From: Methanobacteriota archaeon
GTDB taxonomy: Archaea > Halobacteriota > Methanosarcinia > Methanosarcinales > Methanosarcinaceae
Reading direction: 5' to 3'
NCBI GenBank assembly: GCA_016841625.1
Contig: JAENYU010000012.1
Location: forward strand, 1 to 35,609
DNA length: 35,609 nt
Below are positions 15,128 through 23,739 of the stretch, in pieces; the stretch's first letter is position 1, and each line of letters starts with the position of its first letter. The position numbers were made by a program, and so were the translations under genes. Under the pieces are notes generated by a model. The model was not told where the DNA came from, did not search any database, and saw only the letters and a list, made by a program, of their open reading frames with translations.

Positions 15128-18100
15128 TTAAGAAACGGTTATGTATGCGTATTTTGTTTCCGTATCCGTCCCTTCAGGATTGCTAACCGTAAGTGCTACG
15201 GCGTAGCTCCCCGCCCTCTTATATATGTGGTAAGGGGCTTTTCGGGTTGATGTGTATCCATCTCCAAAGTCCCATTTCCAGGCGCTTGGATCCCCTACAC
15301 TGTTGTCTTTAAACAGGACTGTCAGGGGCGCGCTTCCGGATCTCCTATTTGCGGAAAAATCAGCCCTCAAAGACCCGGTTGATTCTTCCACGCTTATATA
15401 TCCGTACTTTATCTCCGTGTCCGTCCCGGCTGAATTGCTTACTGTAAGCTTTACTGCATATGTCCCTGCTTTTTCATATGTGTGTTCGGGGTTCTGCCTG
15501 GTTGATGTGTATCCATCCCCGAATTCCCATATCCAGGCTGTGGGAGTTCCGGCACTTGTGTCTGTAAACCTGACCGTTAGTGGGGTCTGTCCTATCCTCC
15601 TGTCTGCAGAGAAATCCGCTTCCGGGGAATTAGGGGTGTCTTCCACGTTTATGTACCCGTACTTTGTCTCCGTGTCCACACCTGCCGAATTGCTTACCGT
15701 AAGCTTTACTGTGTAGCTTCCTTCTTTTTCATATGTGTGTTCGGGATTCTGGAGGTTTGATGTGTATCCGTCTCCTAATTCCCATTTCCATGCTGTTGGG
15801 GTACCTGTACTTTCATCTGTAAATTTCACAACCAGCGGCGCCTCTCCAGTTCTCCTGTCCACGGAATAATCTGCTGCCGGGAGTGCTGCTGATTCTTCCA
15901 CATTAATGTATCCGTACCTTGTCTCCGTGTCCGCACCTGCCGAATTGCTTACCGTAAGCTTTACTGTGTAGCTTCCTTCTTTTTCATATGTGTGTTCGGG
16001 ATTCTGGAGGTTTGATGTGTATCCGTCCCCGAATTCCCATTTCCAGGCTGTTGGGGTACCTGTACTTTCATCGGCAAAACTGACCTTTATCGGGGCTTTT
16101 CCTTCTGTGAAGTCCGCGGAAAAGGCCGCATTCGGGGATTCAATACTGTTCCCAACGTTAATGTAAGCGTACTTTGTCTCCGTGTCCGTCCCCTCTGCAT
16201 TGCTCACGGTAAGTTTTACTGTGTAGCTTCCATCATTCTTGTAGATATGGTAGGGGGTTTTCCTCGTTGATGTGTATCCGTCCCCGAATTCCCATTTCCA
16301 GGCTGTCGGGGTTCCGGTACTGGTGTCTTTATACAGGACTGTAAGGGGTGCGCTTCCTGACATCCTATTTGCGGAGAAATCGGCATTCAGGAGTCCTGCT
16401 GATTCTTCCACACTTATGTACCCGTACTTTATTTCCGTGTCCGTTCCTGCCGAATTGCCTACTATAAGCTTTACTGTATAGCTTCCTGCTTTTTCATATG
16501 TATGTACAGGATTTTGCAGGTTTGATGTGTATCCGTCCCCGAATTCCCATTTCCAGACTGTGGGAGTTCCGGTACTGGTGTCTGCAAACCTGACCGTTAG
16601 TGGGGTCTGCCCCTCCTTCCTGTCTGCAGAAAAGTCCGCTACCGGGAGACCGGGGGAATCTTCCACGTTTATGTACCCGTACTTTATCTCCGTGTTCTCT
16701 CCGGCTGAATTGCTTACTATAAGCTTTACTGTGTAGCTTCCTGCTTTTTCATATGTGTGTGCAGGGTTCTGCTGGGCGGAAGTATATCCGTCTCCGAATT
16801 CCCATTTCCAGGTCGTTGGATTTCCTGTGGATTCGTCCGTAAACAGGACCGTAAGCGGAGCCTGCCCCATTCTTTTATCTGCAGAGAAGTCAGCAACAGG
16901 TGGATCTATTGTCGGATAGGGGTTGCTGCCGGTGGTTGTGAAGGCTTTGATACATACGTTAGAATTCGTGTATCTTTTTGTGGCATCTGTCCAGAATTTT
17001 CCGTCCGAACTGATGTAACTCTCTCCTGGATTTGCCGTGGCTTTACTGCTCCAGCCGGTGACTGGTGACTCAAGGGCAATCGGGTAGAAATAGCCGGGGG
17101 TAGCAAGCTTTATTGCTACTGAAAATTTCTGTCCTTTGCGGAGTGGGACTCCGCTTTCCAGATGCACGGTGTGGTAACCGGCAGCAGGGATTGTTCCGCT
17201 TGCCGTGTAAACCGGGCCTGCAGAGTTAACGGGTCCGTTTGCAGGGTCTTTGTAGACATAGAGTGTGTAATCCGTGTTTGAGTCCGTTGTATAGAAACTC
17301 ACAGCTTCCAGGGTTTCATCGGCTTTTGCACTGAAGATGTTTGCGCCCCAGGCACTGCTTGTTCCGTAACCGGCTGTCTTTACCCAGCCAAGGGGGTCGT
17401 ACTGGTAAACTCTTTCATAATTGCCTGTTTCTTCGGCAGTAAAGACGGCATTGTTCCTGCCTATTTTCGAATCATAGTAGGAAATGTAGAAGTATCCTCT
17501 GTCCCCCCAGTAGGATCCCCAGGTATTCTTTATTATAAATGCCCCGTCTCCCGTGGGTGTCCGGGAGAATTTGTTCCGGTCGTAAGAATCGTCCCAGCCC
17601 ACAATGGCTACTGCATGGTTGGCAGCCGAGGAGCCTGAATAGTAATAACTGTCTGTCACGGAGTTGTAGTAGCTGCTGCTATAGTACATTGTTGTGTACA
17701 GTGCTCCGTAGTTCTGGACTGCCCATTTTATGTCTTCGTTGTCCAGTGCACCGGCCCTGTTGGGCAAAAAAAGGACATCCTGGACATGTTTCTTCGCTGG
17801 CAGGTTGGTTGGCGAGTATCCGGAAATGGCAGAGTAAGGGTCATCACTTTCGTCAACAGGCCCACTCCAGCGGGCTAGATAGGCAGTTGACTTGAAATGG
17901 TTTCCTCCGTCATCATGCTCACGGTCGAGACCTTCCGGATACGCTGAAGAAAGCAGGTTTTTCATGTTATTTTCCGAAAAGTCCCTGGTTTCTTCCGGTT
18001 TCAGGTATGATTCAAGGGATGAGTAGGTGGTGAATGCCCAGCAGACTCCTGCAGACCCCTGGCTCTTTACGGGGGTGACCCTGTCTAGGGTGCGAAGGTC

Positions 18101-18532
18101 GTAGTAGGAAGGGGTTCCGACGTCTTCAGAATTGGTATATATGACCATCCCTTCCACTTCTACCGGGCTTTCTTCCAGGGAATTTGAGATGTCCGCCAGG
18201 TGGGAAAGGTCAACAGGAGCAGGAACTAGGCCGGTGGGGGGTTCAGGGGATAAACCTTCAAGAGTATTGTAAACGTACTCTATTGGGACAATTTCTTCTG
18301 TAAAAAGCCTGACCTGATTTTCTTTTTTTACTCTTTCCTGATATTCTGAAAATTCGGGGTTGTGTGGTGCGAGAGTGGATCCGTCTGCTGTATTTTCTGC
18401 GTCAGAAAAACCGGACAGGTCTTTTATCTCTGTATTTTGTAAAAGAAGGTCTGAATCTGCCGACGCCGTTAAAGGCCCCGGGAAAAGGCAGATTATCAGA
18501 AGTATACTTAGGGTTTTTAATACATTTTTCAT
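15128..18532 (-). CDS. Secreted papain-like protease with seven PKD domains
   Basis: 1134 aa. A signal peptide (MKNVLKTLSILLIICLF, residues 1-26) precedes a peptidase C1A domain with the active-site block SQGSAGVCWAF (Cys near 164), His in NHAVAIVGW (near 306) and Asn in KNTWGSYWG (near 336), all intact. A beta-rich lectin-like domain spans about 385-535. Seven PKD repeats of about 85 residues (255 bp) then run to the C-terminus, each with WKWEFGDGYTS-type cores. It should act outside the cell as a surface or secreted endopeptidase. Start: the second ATG (18532) has GGAG six bases upstream, formed by the codons after the first ATG at 18544. PKD units 2-3 and 6-7 are most alike as pairs, suggesting block duplication. 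Confidence 0.92.
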   Translation of the reverse strand: MKNVLKTLSILLIICLFPGPLTASADSDLLLQNTEIKDLSGFSDAENTADGSTLAPHNPEFSEYQERVKKENQVRLFTEEIVPIEYVYNTLEGLSPEPPTGLVPAPVDLSHLADISNSLEESPVEVEGMVIYTNSEDVGTPSYYDLRTLDRVTPVKSQGSAGVCWAFTTYSSLESYLKPEETRDFSENNMKNLLSSAYPEGLDREHDDGGNHFKSTAYLARWSGPVDESDDPYSAISGYSPTNLPAKKHVQDVLFLPNRAGALDNEDIKWAVQNYGALYTTMYYSSSYYNSVTDSYYYSGSSAANHAVAIVGWDDSYDRNKFSRTPTGDGAFIIKNTWGSYWGDRGYFYISYYDSKIGRNNAVFTAEETGNYERVYQYDPLGWVKTAGYGTSSAWGANIFSAKADETLEAVSFYTTDSNTDYTLYVYKDPANGPVNSAGPVYTASGTIPAAGYHTVHLESGVPLRKGQKFSVAIKLATPGYFYPIALESPVTGWSSKATANPGESYISSDGKFWTDATKRYTNSNVCIKAFTTTGSNPYPTIDPPVADFSADKRMGQAPLTVLFTDESTGNPTTWKWEFGDGYTSAQQNPAHTYEKAGSYTVKLIVSNSAGENTEIKYGYINVEDSPGLPVADFSADRKEGQTPLTVRFADTSTGTPTVWKWEFGDGYTSNLQNPVHTYEKAGSYTVKLIVGNSAGTDTEIKYGYISVEESAGLLNADFSANRMSGSAPLTVLYKDTSTGTPTAWKWEFGDGYTSTRKTPYHIYKNDGSYTVKLTVSNAEGTDTETKYAYINVGNSIESPNAAFSADFTEGKAPIKVSFADESTGTPTAWKWEFGDGYTSNLQNPEHTYEKEGSYTVKLTVSNSAGADTETRYGYINVEESAALPAADYSVDRRTGEAPLVVKFTDESTGTPTAWKWELGDGYTSNLQNPEHTYEKEGSYTVKLTVSNSAGVDTETKYGYINVEDTPNSPEADFSADRRIGQTPLTVRFTDTSAGTPTAWIWEFGDGYTSTRQNPEHTYEKAGTYAVKLTVSNSAGTDTEIKYGYISVEESTGSLRADFSANRRSGSAPLTVLFKDNSVGDPSAWKWDFGDGYTSTRKAPYHIYKRAGSYAVALTVSNPEGTDTETKYAYITVS

Positions 18533-18544
18533 AATGAGCTCCAT

Positions 18545-19383
18545 TTTTTGTTTTCAAAATTATGGCTTTTTCAGGGGGTTTCTTCCTGAGTTGGATTTCT
18601 TTTTGAGCTGGAGTTTTAAGTTTACTTTTTTAAGTTGCTTTATCTCAAATTCGGGACTTCCCAACACTTATAACGGTTTCATAATGTAAAACAGTCAAAT
18701 ATTTATTTACATTATTAAAAAAATCTTCATCATATTTATAAATTATTGATTAACTTGTTCAATTTTATTTCAAAGGTTATTATTAATATATTTTTTCTGT
18801 TTTCACTTATTCTCCCGGCTTCTGAAAGATTTTCAATCCCCCCTCATTTTTTCCGTTCTAACCTTTCCGGTCGTGGGGGTCAGTTACTGAAACTCGTAAG
18901 CAGAGGAATGGCACTCAAATCTGGTCAAAAGCGGCAAATGTGCCCGTTTTTTCAGATTATATCAATAACTCAAGGATACGGCCACCTTTCCGGGAAGAAG
19001 TAGAATTTAATCCATGTATGCAGAAACAGTATCAATAGAGCTGAAAAAAGTAGACTTCGTCGGATCTCTGGAAATTGCTGTTTTTCCCTATGTAGGGAGC
19101 TTTTTCCGGGAAATTTTCAAAAATTACTGTTTTGATGTGGATATATTTTTACTAGTAACGGCGTTACTAAATAAATTAATTATTGGTCACTGATACTAAA
19201 AATTATAGAAATGTTCTGGATTTTGGGTAATGGTCTTATGACTGGAAAACGTATTCGTGTAAAAAACTCCATACAGTTGAGTTTTTTTAAAAGCGAAACC
19301 CAAAGCAAGTTTTCTGGTTAAAAAAATTGGAAGTGGGGCATGATTCTCTTCCGGGAAACAGAGGAAAGCTTGAAGACTTAATT
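18545..19383. other. Gene-free interval upstream of the protease
   Basis: About 840 bases, very AT-rich from 18680 to 18800, with TATA-like sequences for the protease on the minus strand (TTTATAAATATG near 18735, GTTATAAG near 18668). No convincing reading frame or RNA gene is seen. Confidence 0.5.
19153..19169. promoter_or_regulatory. Palindrome TAGTAACG-G-CGTTACTA
   Basis: A perfect 8-bp inverted repeat with a single central base, in AT-rich sequence about 215 bases past the end of the first FilR1 regulator. It looks like a protein-binding site, but no nearby gene start explains it. Confidence 0.3.
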
Positions 19384-20172
19384 TCAAACCCTGGTTATCG
19401 GCCTTGCCACATTCTTGTAGTGATCGAAAAGGTCTCTGCCCCATTTGAGTGCGCTGTCGTCGAAGCTTACCAGATTGTGGTTATAGTAGATGCCGCTGTT
19501 GCAAAAGAGGGAAATTGCCATGAACTTTTCAGTAACAATGCTTGAGGCAATTTTCATGTTATTGTTGTTGCAGACGTAGAGTTTTGTATATTTCAGGTTC
19601 AAGAAGTGTTCAAGCTCCCGCCTGTAGTCGTTAAGCATCCTGTCATAGACGTATTCCGTAAACACCAGGGAAATTTCCGTCCCCTTGGCGGCAAGTTCTA
19701 TACAAAGAGACGGGTAGATTGGCAGGAAAAACGAGGAAGTGATCATCACTTTCCCTGATTCTGCCAGGTGGTTCACAACTTCTTTCGGGTATTCAAAAAC
19801 GTGGTTTCGGTCGGGGTTTACCTCGAGATAGTCTCCAAGTTTCCCGATTTCGTCCAGAAATCCCGGTGGGATCGAGTTCATGTCCTGGTTTACCCAGTAC
19901 TCATGGTTTTTATCAAAAACATTGAAAGTTTCGAGGATGTTTTTCATTTTGGGAACAAGGATTTCTCCTATACTGGACAGTTTGTAGAGCCTGTTATTTT
20001 CAACTATAAGGTCATGCTTCATCAGGATTTTTATCTGGGTCATTATCGGACTTGAGCGGACATTAAGCGTACTTTTTATTTCTTCAATGTTCTTGGGTCC
20101 GTCAAGTAGCAGTGTAAGGAGGCTTTTTCTTTTTTCCGAAAGAAAGAGTACGTCCAGTAATGATGACTCCAT
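19384..20172 (-). CDS. FilR1/Msr-type methanogenesis regulator, copy 1
   Basis: 262 aa. The N-terminal ArsR-like winged helix (residues about 1-75: SEKRKSLLTLLLDGPKNIEEIKSTLNVRSSP) is followed by the FilR1 (DUF1724) effector domain. This family includes the Methanosarcina Msr proteins, which activate methanol methyltransferase operons. The gene is paralogous to its upstream neighbour and lies on the same strand as mtaCB, so it is a likely mtaCB regulator; the specific Msr type cannot be decided from this window. The start is the ATG at 20172 with GAGGGA six bases upstream. TATATAAATA (about 20217-20229) gives a predicted leader of about 20 bases, so it has its own promoter. Confidence 0.9.
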   Translation of the reverse strand: MESSLLDVLFLSEKRKSLLTLLLDGPKNIEEIKSTLNVRSSPIMTQIKILMKHDLIVENNRLYKLSSIGEILVPKMKNILETFNVFDKNHEYWVNQDMNSIPPGFLDEIGKLGDYLEVNPDRNHVFEYPKEVVNHLAESGKVMITSSFFLPIYPSLCIELAAKGTEISLVFTEYVYDRMLNDYRRELEHFLNLKYTKLYVCNNNNMKIASSIVTEKFMAISLFCNSGIYYNHNLVSFDDSALKWGRDLFDHYKNVARPITRV

Positions 20173-20216
20173 TAAGATTCCCTCTCTCTTATAAATCACC
20201 TTATTTATATTCAAGG

Positions 20217-20229
20217 CTATTTATATATC
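20217..20229 (-). promoter_or_regulatory. TATA box of FilR1 regulator copy 1
   Basis: TGATATATAAATAG on the minus strand, about 45-57 bases before the ATG at 20172. Confidence 0.6.
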
Positions 20230-20277
20230 AATGCCTGCGCGTCCTGCAGTCACGACCTGTCAATTCTGAAATTTCCG

Positions 20278-20341
20278 CTTCCTGTGGGATGGAAGCTTTG
20301 GGGTTCTTTCCCTCTACTTCCGGTGGGATGGAAGTTTTGGG
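20278..20341. repeat. 39-bp-period direct repeat with CTTCC/GGAAG dyads
   Basis: Two copies, 20278-20302 and 20317-20341, share CTTCC-GTGGGATGGAAG-TTTGGG. Each contains the inverted repeat CTTCC-N8-GGAAG. They sit 50-110 bases upstream of the TATA box of regulator copy 1, where an activator site would be. Confidence 0.75.
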
Positions 20342-20440
20342 ACTGAAAACATACTTGAAGTTTTATTTTATGTCAACAAATTACTACTATAAAATATATA
20401 ATTATTTTTCATTACTTTTTTATATTGGTTCTCTGGAAAA

Positions 20441-20520
20441 GCCATTTTATGTATAATTTCTGTAATTTTTCAAGAGTGCCGCCATTTTATGCATAGTTTT
20501 TGAAATTGTCCCAGAGTGCC
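20441..20520. repeat. 40-bp tandem duplication
   Basis: Units 20441-20480 and 20481-20520 match at 33 of 40 positions, both beginning GCCATTTTAT and ending AGAGTGCC. It lies in the gap between the two FilR1 regulators. Confidence 0.9.
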
Positions 20521-20638
20521 AGCGATAGAGTACCAATCGTGAAGCTACTATTTTATTTTAATGCCATTATGGGGTTAATATGATTTGTTCTCGCTCCAAA
20601 ATCTGTCTTTTTATTTAGTAAGTTGATCGGATCCTGTT

Positions 20639-21424
20639 TCAGATCTTGTTAACCTGTTTGGACAGGGTCTTGAAATAATCATACAATTCCTGGCCCCAGC
20701 GAAGGGCTCTGGGGTTAAAGCTCATTATGAACTGCTGGTCGAATTTCCCATTTTTATCAAAAAGTCCGAGGAGCATGATTTTATCGGTAATTGTGATCTC
20801 TGTTGGTTTTGTCCCTTCTCTGGAAACGTAGAGGCTCACATTTTCCATTTCCATAACTTCTTTTATCATATCGGAATGTTCGCTTGAGAGGTGGTCCCAG
20901 ACTGACTGCGTAAAGTTCAGGGAAAGTTCGACTTCTTTTCTTCCGAGTTCCACGTACAGGGGCAGGTAAGATGGGTTGAAATAAGATGCAAAGGTTGCCA
21001 CACGCTTTGAGTTTGCCATATTGTCAATGATTTTCTGGGCCGGCTCGTAAATATGGTTCAGGTCCGGTTCTATCAGGATGCAGTCTTCGAGTTCGGAGAT
21101 CCTTTCCAGGAGGTTGCGGGGAAGTGCGTTCAGGTCATGTCCTGTCCAGTAATTATTGTTCTGTTCCACTACGTCAAGGGCGCTGATCAGCGGCTTGACC
21201 TTCTTGACAATGAATTCCCCCAGCAAGGTCAGGCTGTACATCTTATCTTCCTGGACAATCAGGTCACTATCTATCAGTTTCTTGATCTGGGGGAGGATTG
21301 ATGTGGCTGTGACATCCAGTTCTTTCCTGACCTCGTCAATACTTTTTGACCCACTTTCAAGTAGCAAGAGCAGGTTTTTTCTTTTATCGGAGCGGAAAAC
21401 CAAATCAACCAGTGAAGATTCCAT
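20639..21424 (-). CDS. FilR1/Msr-type methanogenesis regulator, copy 2
   Basis: 261 aa. Same architecture as the neighbour: winged helix (SDKRKNLLLLLESGSKSIDEVRKELDVTATSI) then FilR1 domain, ending in the shared motif ALRWGQELYDYF. The two are clearly a tandem duplication that has diverged throughout. Methanosarcina methanol operons are known to be controlled by pairs of such proteins. The ATG at 21424 has AAGGAG close upstream. It follows the second HyuA-like gene by 185 bases. Confidence 0.9.
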   Translation of the reverse strand: MESSLVDLVFRSDKRKNLLLLLESGSKSIDEVRKELDVTATSILPQIKKLIDSDLIVQEDKMYSLTLLGEFIVKKVKPLISALDVVEQNNNYWTGHDLNALPRNLLERISELEDCILIEPDLNHIYEPAQKIIDNMANSKRVATFASYFNPSYLPLYVELGRKEVELSLNFTQSVWDHLSSEHSDMIKEVMEMENVSLYVSREGTKPTEITITDKIMLLGLFDKNGKFDQQFIMSFNPRALRWGQELYDYFKTLSKQVNKI

Positions 21425-21609
21425 GTCTCCTTACTTCCTGTGCCGTTATTTCTAATATGTACAGCCGATTTTTCGGCTTGGTGGTGATTCCAGACCGGTC
21501 TTTTTGCGCAGCAGGCCAATTCCTCGTCTTCCTTTCAAATTCCAGTGCTTTTCCTGCCTGCCAGGTGAATTTTTCGGTCATGTATCCGGTGTTCTTCATA
21601 ATCTTCAGT

Positions 21610-23541
21610 TTACGTGTCGTCTGAAAATCCCGGAGCGCAGATCCCGACAAAGGTCATTTTAGTTTCCATGGGGGTGTGTTTCCATTCCGGGAGGGTCAGG
21701 TATTCCACGCTGGTGTTTATCTTTATCGAACCTTCCGGGAGGCCGAAATTTTTCAGCGAATTCTGAATAAGTTCTTCTCCTGTTTTCTGGGCATATTCCA
21801 CCGCGACCCTGTACTGATCGAATTTCTTCCTCCCGAGTGGGGAAAATACCAGGAAATTCTGGTCCGGTTTATCCATGGATGCGGGCCTGATCATTATTTC
21901 TATCCGTTTGATGCCTTTTCCTACGAGAGCCCCCACTGCATTGCCTACCTGGGCATATTCCGGGACTATGATCTCAGCATCGATCAATTTCTTAAGTTCC
22001 CCGTAGTAGGTCTTTACGGGCCCCCCTAGCATGACTATGGGGATTTTCAGCTTATACTGGGCAGGGATTTCCCCTTCAAGCATCTTTTTTATCCCGTCTT
22101 TCCCCCTGCCTTCCATGACAAAGGACATCAGGCTGTATGCCATGTTCCTGGCCATTTGCTGCTTTACTTTTTTGCAGAAGTTGTGGGGGTCCAGGTGTGT
22201 AAAGCGGGCAAGTTTTCTGGCTCCTATCTGGGCAGTCTCGACATCCCATTCCGTGTAGTCCCCGAGGACATGGAGGGCATCTGTGGGGGTGAAGCCGATT
22301 ACCTGGATCACCCGTTGCTTGATTAAAGAGTCAAGGACTGCGGGGGAAGGGAATCTTTTCATTCTACTCAAAATATCATTAACGGAGAGGGGCTCGTCTC
22401 CTATCACTTCAAGTAATTTTTCCTCCCCTTCCGTGGGGTTTATTGGCAAATTCCCGGTCCTTACAAAGAACTTGGTGGGCTGGATATGTTCGTTGAGCAT
22501 TGTCCTCAGAGGCACCGGGTTCTTTTCCAGTTTTTCCCTGAAACCCGGATAATTTTTAGCAGCCACGCAGAGAGGCATGACTCTCCTTGGCCCTATCCGC
22601 GTATATTTTTTGAACCATACGTGGCTGTCTCCCCCACTGGCGGATGTTTCCATTTTAATTGCCTTTACCCTGGTCTGCCAGTCTCCTACGATAGCACCTC
22701 TCTCACAAAGCTCAGGAACCCCGTTTTTTATGATGGATACGTCGGTACTTGTCCCTCCAACGTCGATTACTGCGCAGGTATCAAGCCCGGAGAGGTGGGA
22801 TGCACCCATGATACTGGCGGCGGGGCCTGAAAAGATGGTTTCTATCGGGCGCAGTTTCGCTCCTTTTATATCTATTACCGAGCCGTCGCACTTCAGCATG
22901 AGCACTTTCGCATCAAGTTTTCTTCCCTTAACTTCGGCAATTATGGAGTGGATGAACTGGTAGGTGATGGGGATGAGCTGGGCGTTCAGGACTGCGGTTG
23001 CTGCCCTTTCGTAAGCTCCAAGTTCCTGGGTCAGCTCATGCCCGCAGACCACGGGATGCCCTGTGAGTTTAAGGAGCACTTCTTTTATCCTGAGTTCATG
23101 TTCCGGGTTCCGGGTGCTGAAATAGGCCGAAACGGCAAATGCGGACACTTTCTTTTTCATACTCAGGGCAAACTGTTCCACTGCATTGATGTCCAGGGGG
23201 TGGAGTTCATCTCCGTTGCTGTCATGCCCCCCTCTTAGGGTGATGCAGTGTTCTGCGGGAAGCTCTTTTGGAATCGTGTAGTCCCCCACAAGGATCAGGC
23301 CCACAGGGTACCCTGTTTTTTCCAGAATAGTGTTGGTTGACAGCGTTGTGGAGACGGACACAAGTTTTACTTTCTTCAAGTACTTCGGATTCAACTTATC
23401 GATAGAATTTCGAATCCCGGTCATCAGGTCCGGATAGGTGGTAAGTGCTTTCCCGGAATCAAGGATCTTACTGTCGGAATCCCTTAAGATCACTGTATCG
23501 GTGTAGGTGCCACCCGCGTCAATACCCAGACTATATTGCAT
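21610..23541 (-). CDS. HyuA-like ASKHA ATPase, copy 2
   Basis: 643 aa. It belongs to the hydantoinase A/oxoprolinase family with an actin-like ATPase fold. Phosphate 1 is GIDAGGTYTDTVI (residues 6-18), the FSGPAAS block is near 235, and phosphate 2 is VIDVGGTSTDVSI near 257. A predicted winged-helix-like segment (about 365-410) follows. No HyuB partner gene is present, unlike true hydantoinase or acetone carboxylase loci, so the substrate is unlikely to be a hydantoin. It is very similar to the next gene upstream and has its own TATA box (AAATATATATCAC near 23625). Given the mtaCB neighbourhood, ATP-driven activation of a corrinoid protein is a possible role (inference). Confidence 0.85.
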   Translation of the reverse strand: MQYSLGIDAGGTYTDTVILRDSDSKILDSGKALTTYPDLMTGIRNSIDKLNPKYLKKVKLVSVSTTLSTNTILEKTGYPVGLILVGDYTIPKELPAEHCITLRGGHDSNGDELHPLDINAVEQFALSMKKKVSAFAVSAYFSTRNPEHELRIKEVLLKLTGHPVVCGHELTQELGAYERAATAVLNAQLIPITYQFIHSIIAEVKGRKLDAKVLMLKCDGSVIDIKGAKLRPIETIFSGPAASIMGASHLSGLDTCAVIDVGGTSTDVSIIKNGVPELCERGAIVGDWQTRVKAIKMETSASGGDSHVWFKKYTRIGPRRVMPLCVAAKNYPGFREKLEKNPVPLRTMLNEHIQPTKFFVRTGNLPINPTEGEEKLLEVIGDEPLSVNDILSRMKRFPSPAVLDSLIKQRVIQVIGFTPTDALHVLGDYTEWDVETAQIGARKLARFTHLDPHNFCKKVKQQMARNMAYSLMSFVMEGRGKDGIKKMLEGEIPAQYKLKIPIVMLGGPVKTYYGELKKLIDAEIIVPEYAQVGNAVGALVGKGIKRIEIMIRPASMDKPDQNFLVFSPLGRKKFDQYRVAVEYAQKTGEELIQNSLKNFGLPEGSIKINTSVEYLTLPEWKHTPMETKMTFVGICAPGFSDDT

Positions 23542-23622
23542 ATTAAAACAGCCCCATTTTTACATTTCTTTCTCAGGCGATCCAGGTTCTTTTTTTAGCT
23601 GGATTCATGGAATTCTTATTCA

Positions 23623-23636
23623 AGTGATATATATTT
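23623..23636 (-). promoter_or_regulatory. TATA box of HyuA-like copy 2
   Basis: AAATATATATCAC on the minus strand, about 85 bases before the ATG at 23541, so the two HyuA-like genes are likely transcribed separately. Confidence 0.55.
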
Positions 23637-23739
23637 ATCTTTTTATTTTAACTTCAGTCTTAAATTGTTTTTAAGTTGTTTTTAAATTTTTTATTTTGCC
23701 TTCTTATTTTGCTTCTTGCCCTGATTTCTTTCCTTTTTC

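Noticed and set aside
18746-19003. An 85-codon plus-strand frame with a hydrophobic start
   Set aside because: AT-rich region, no ribosome binding site, and a composition not resembling a folded protein after residue 30.
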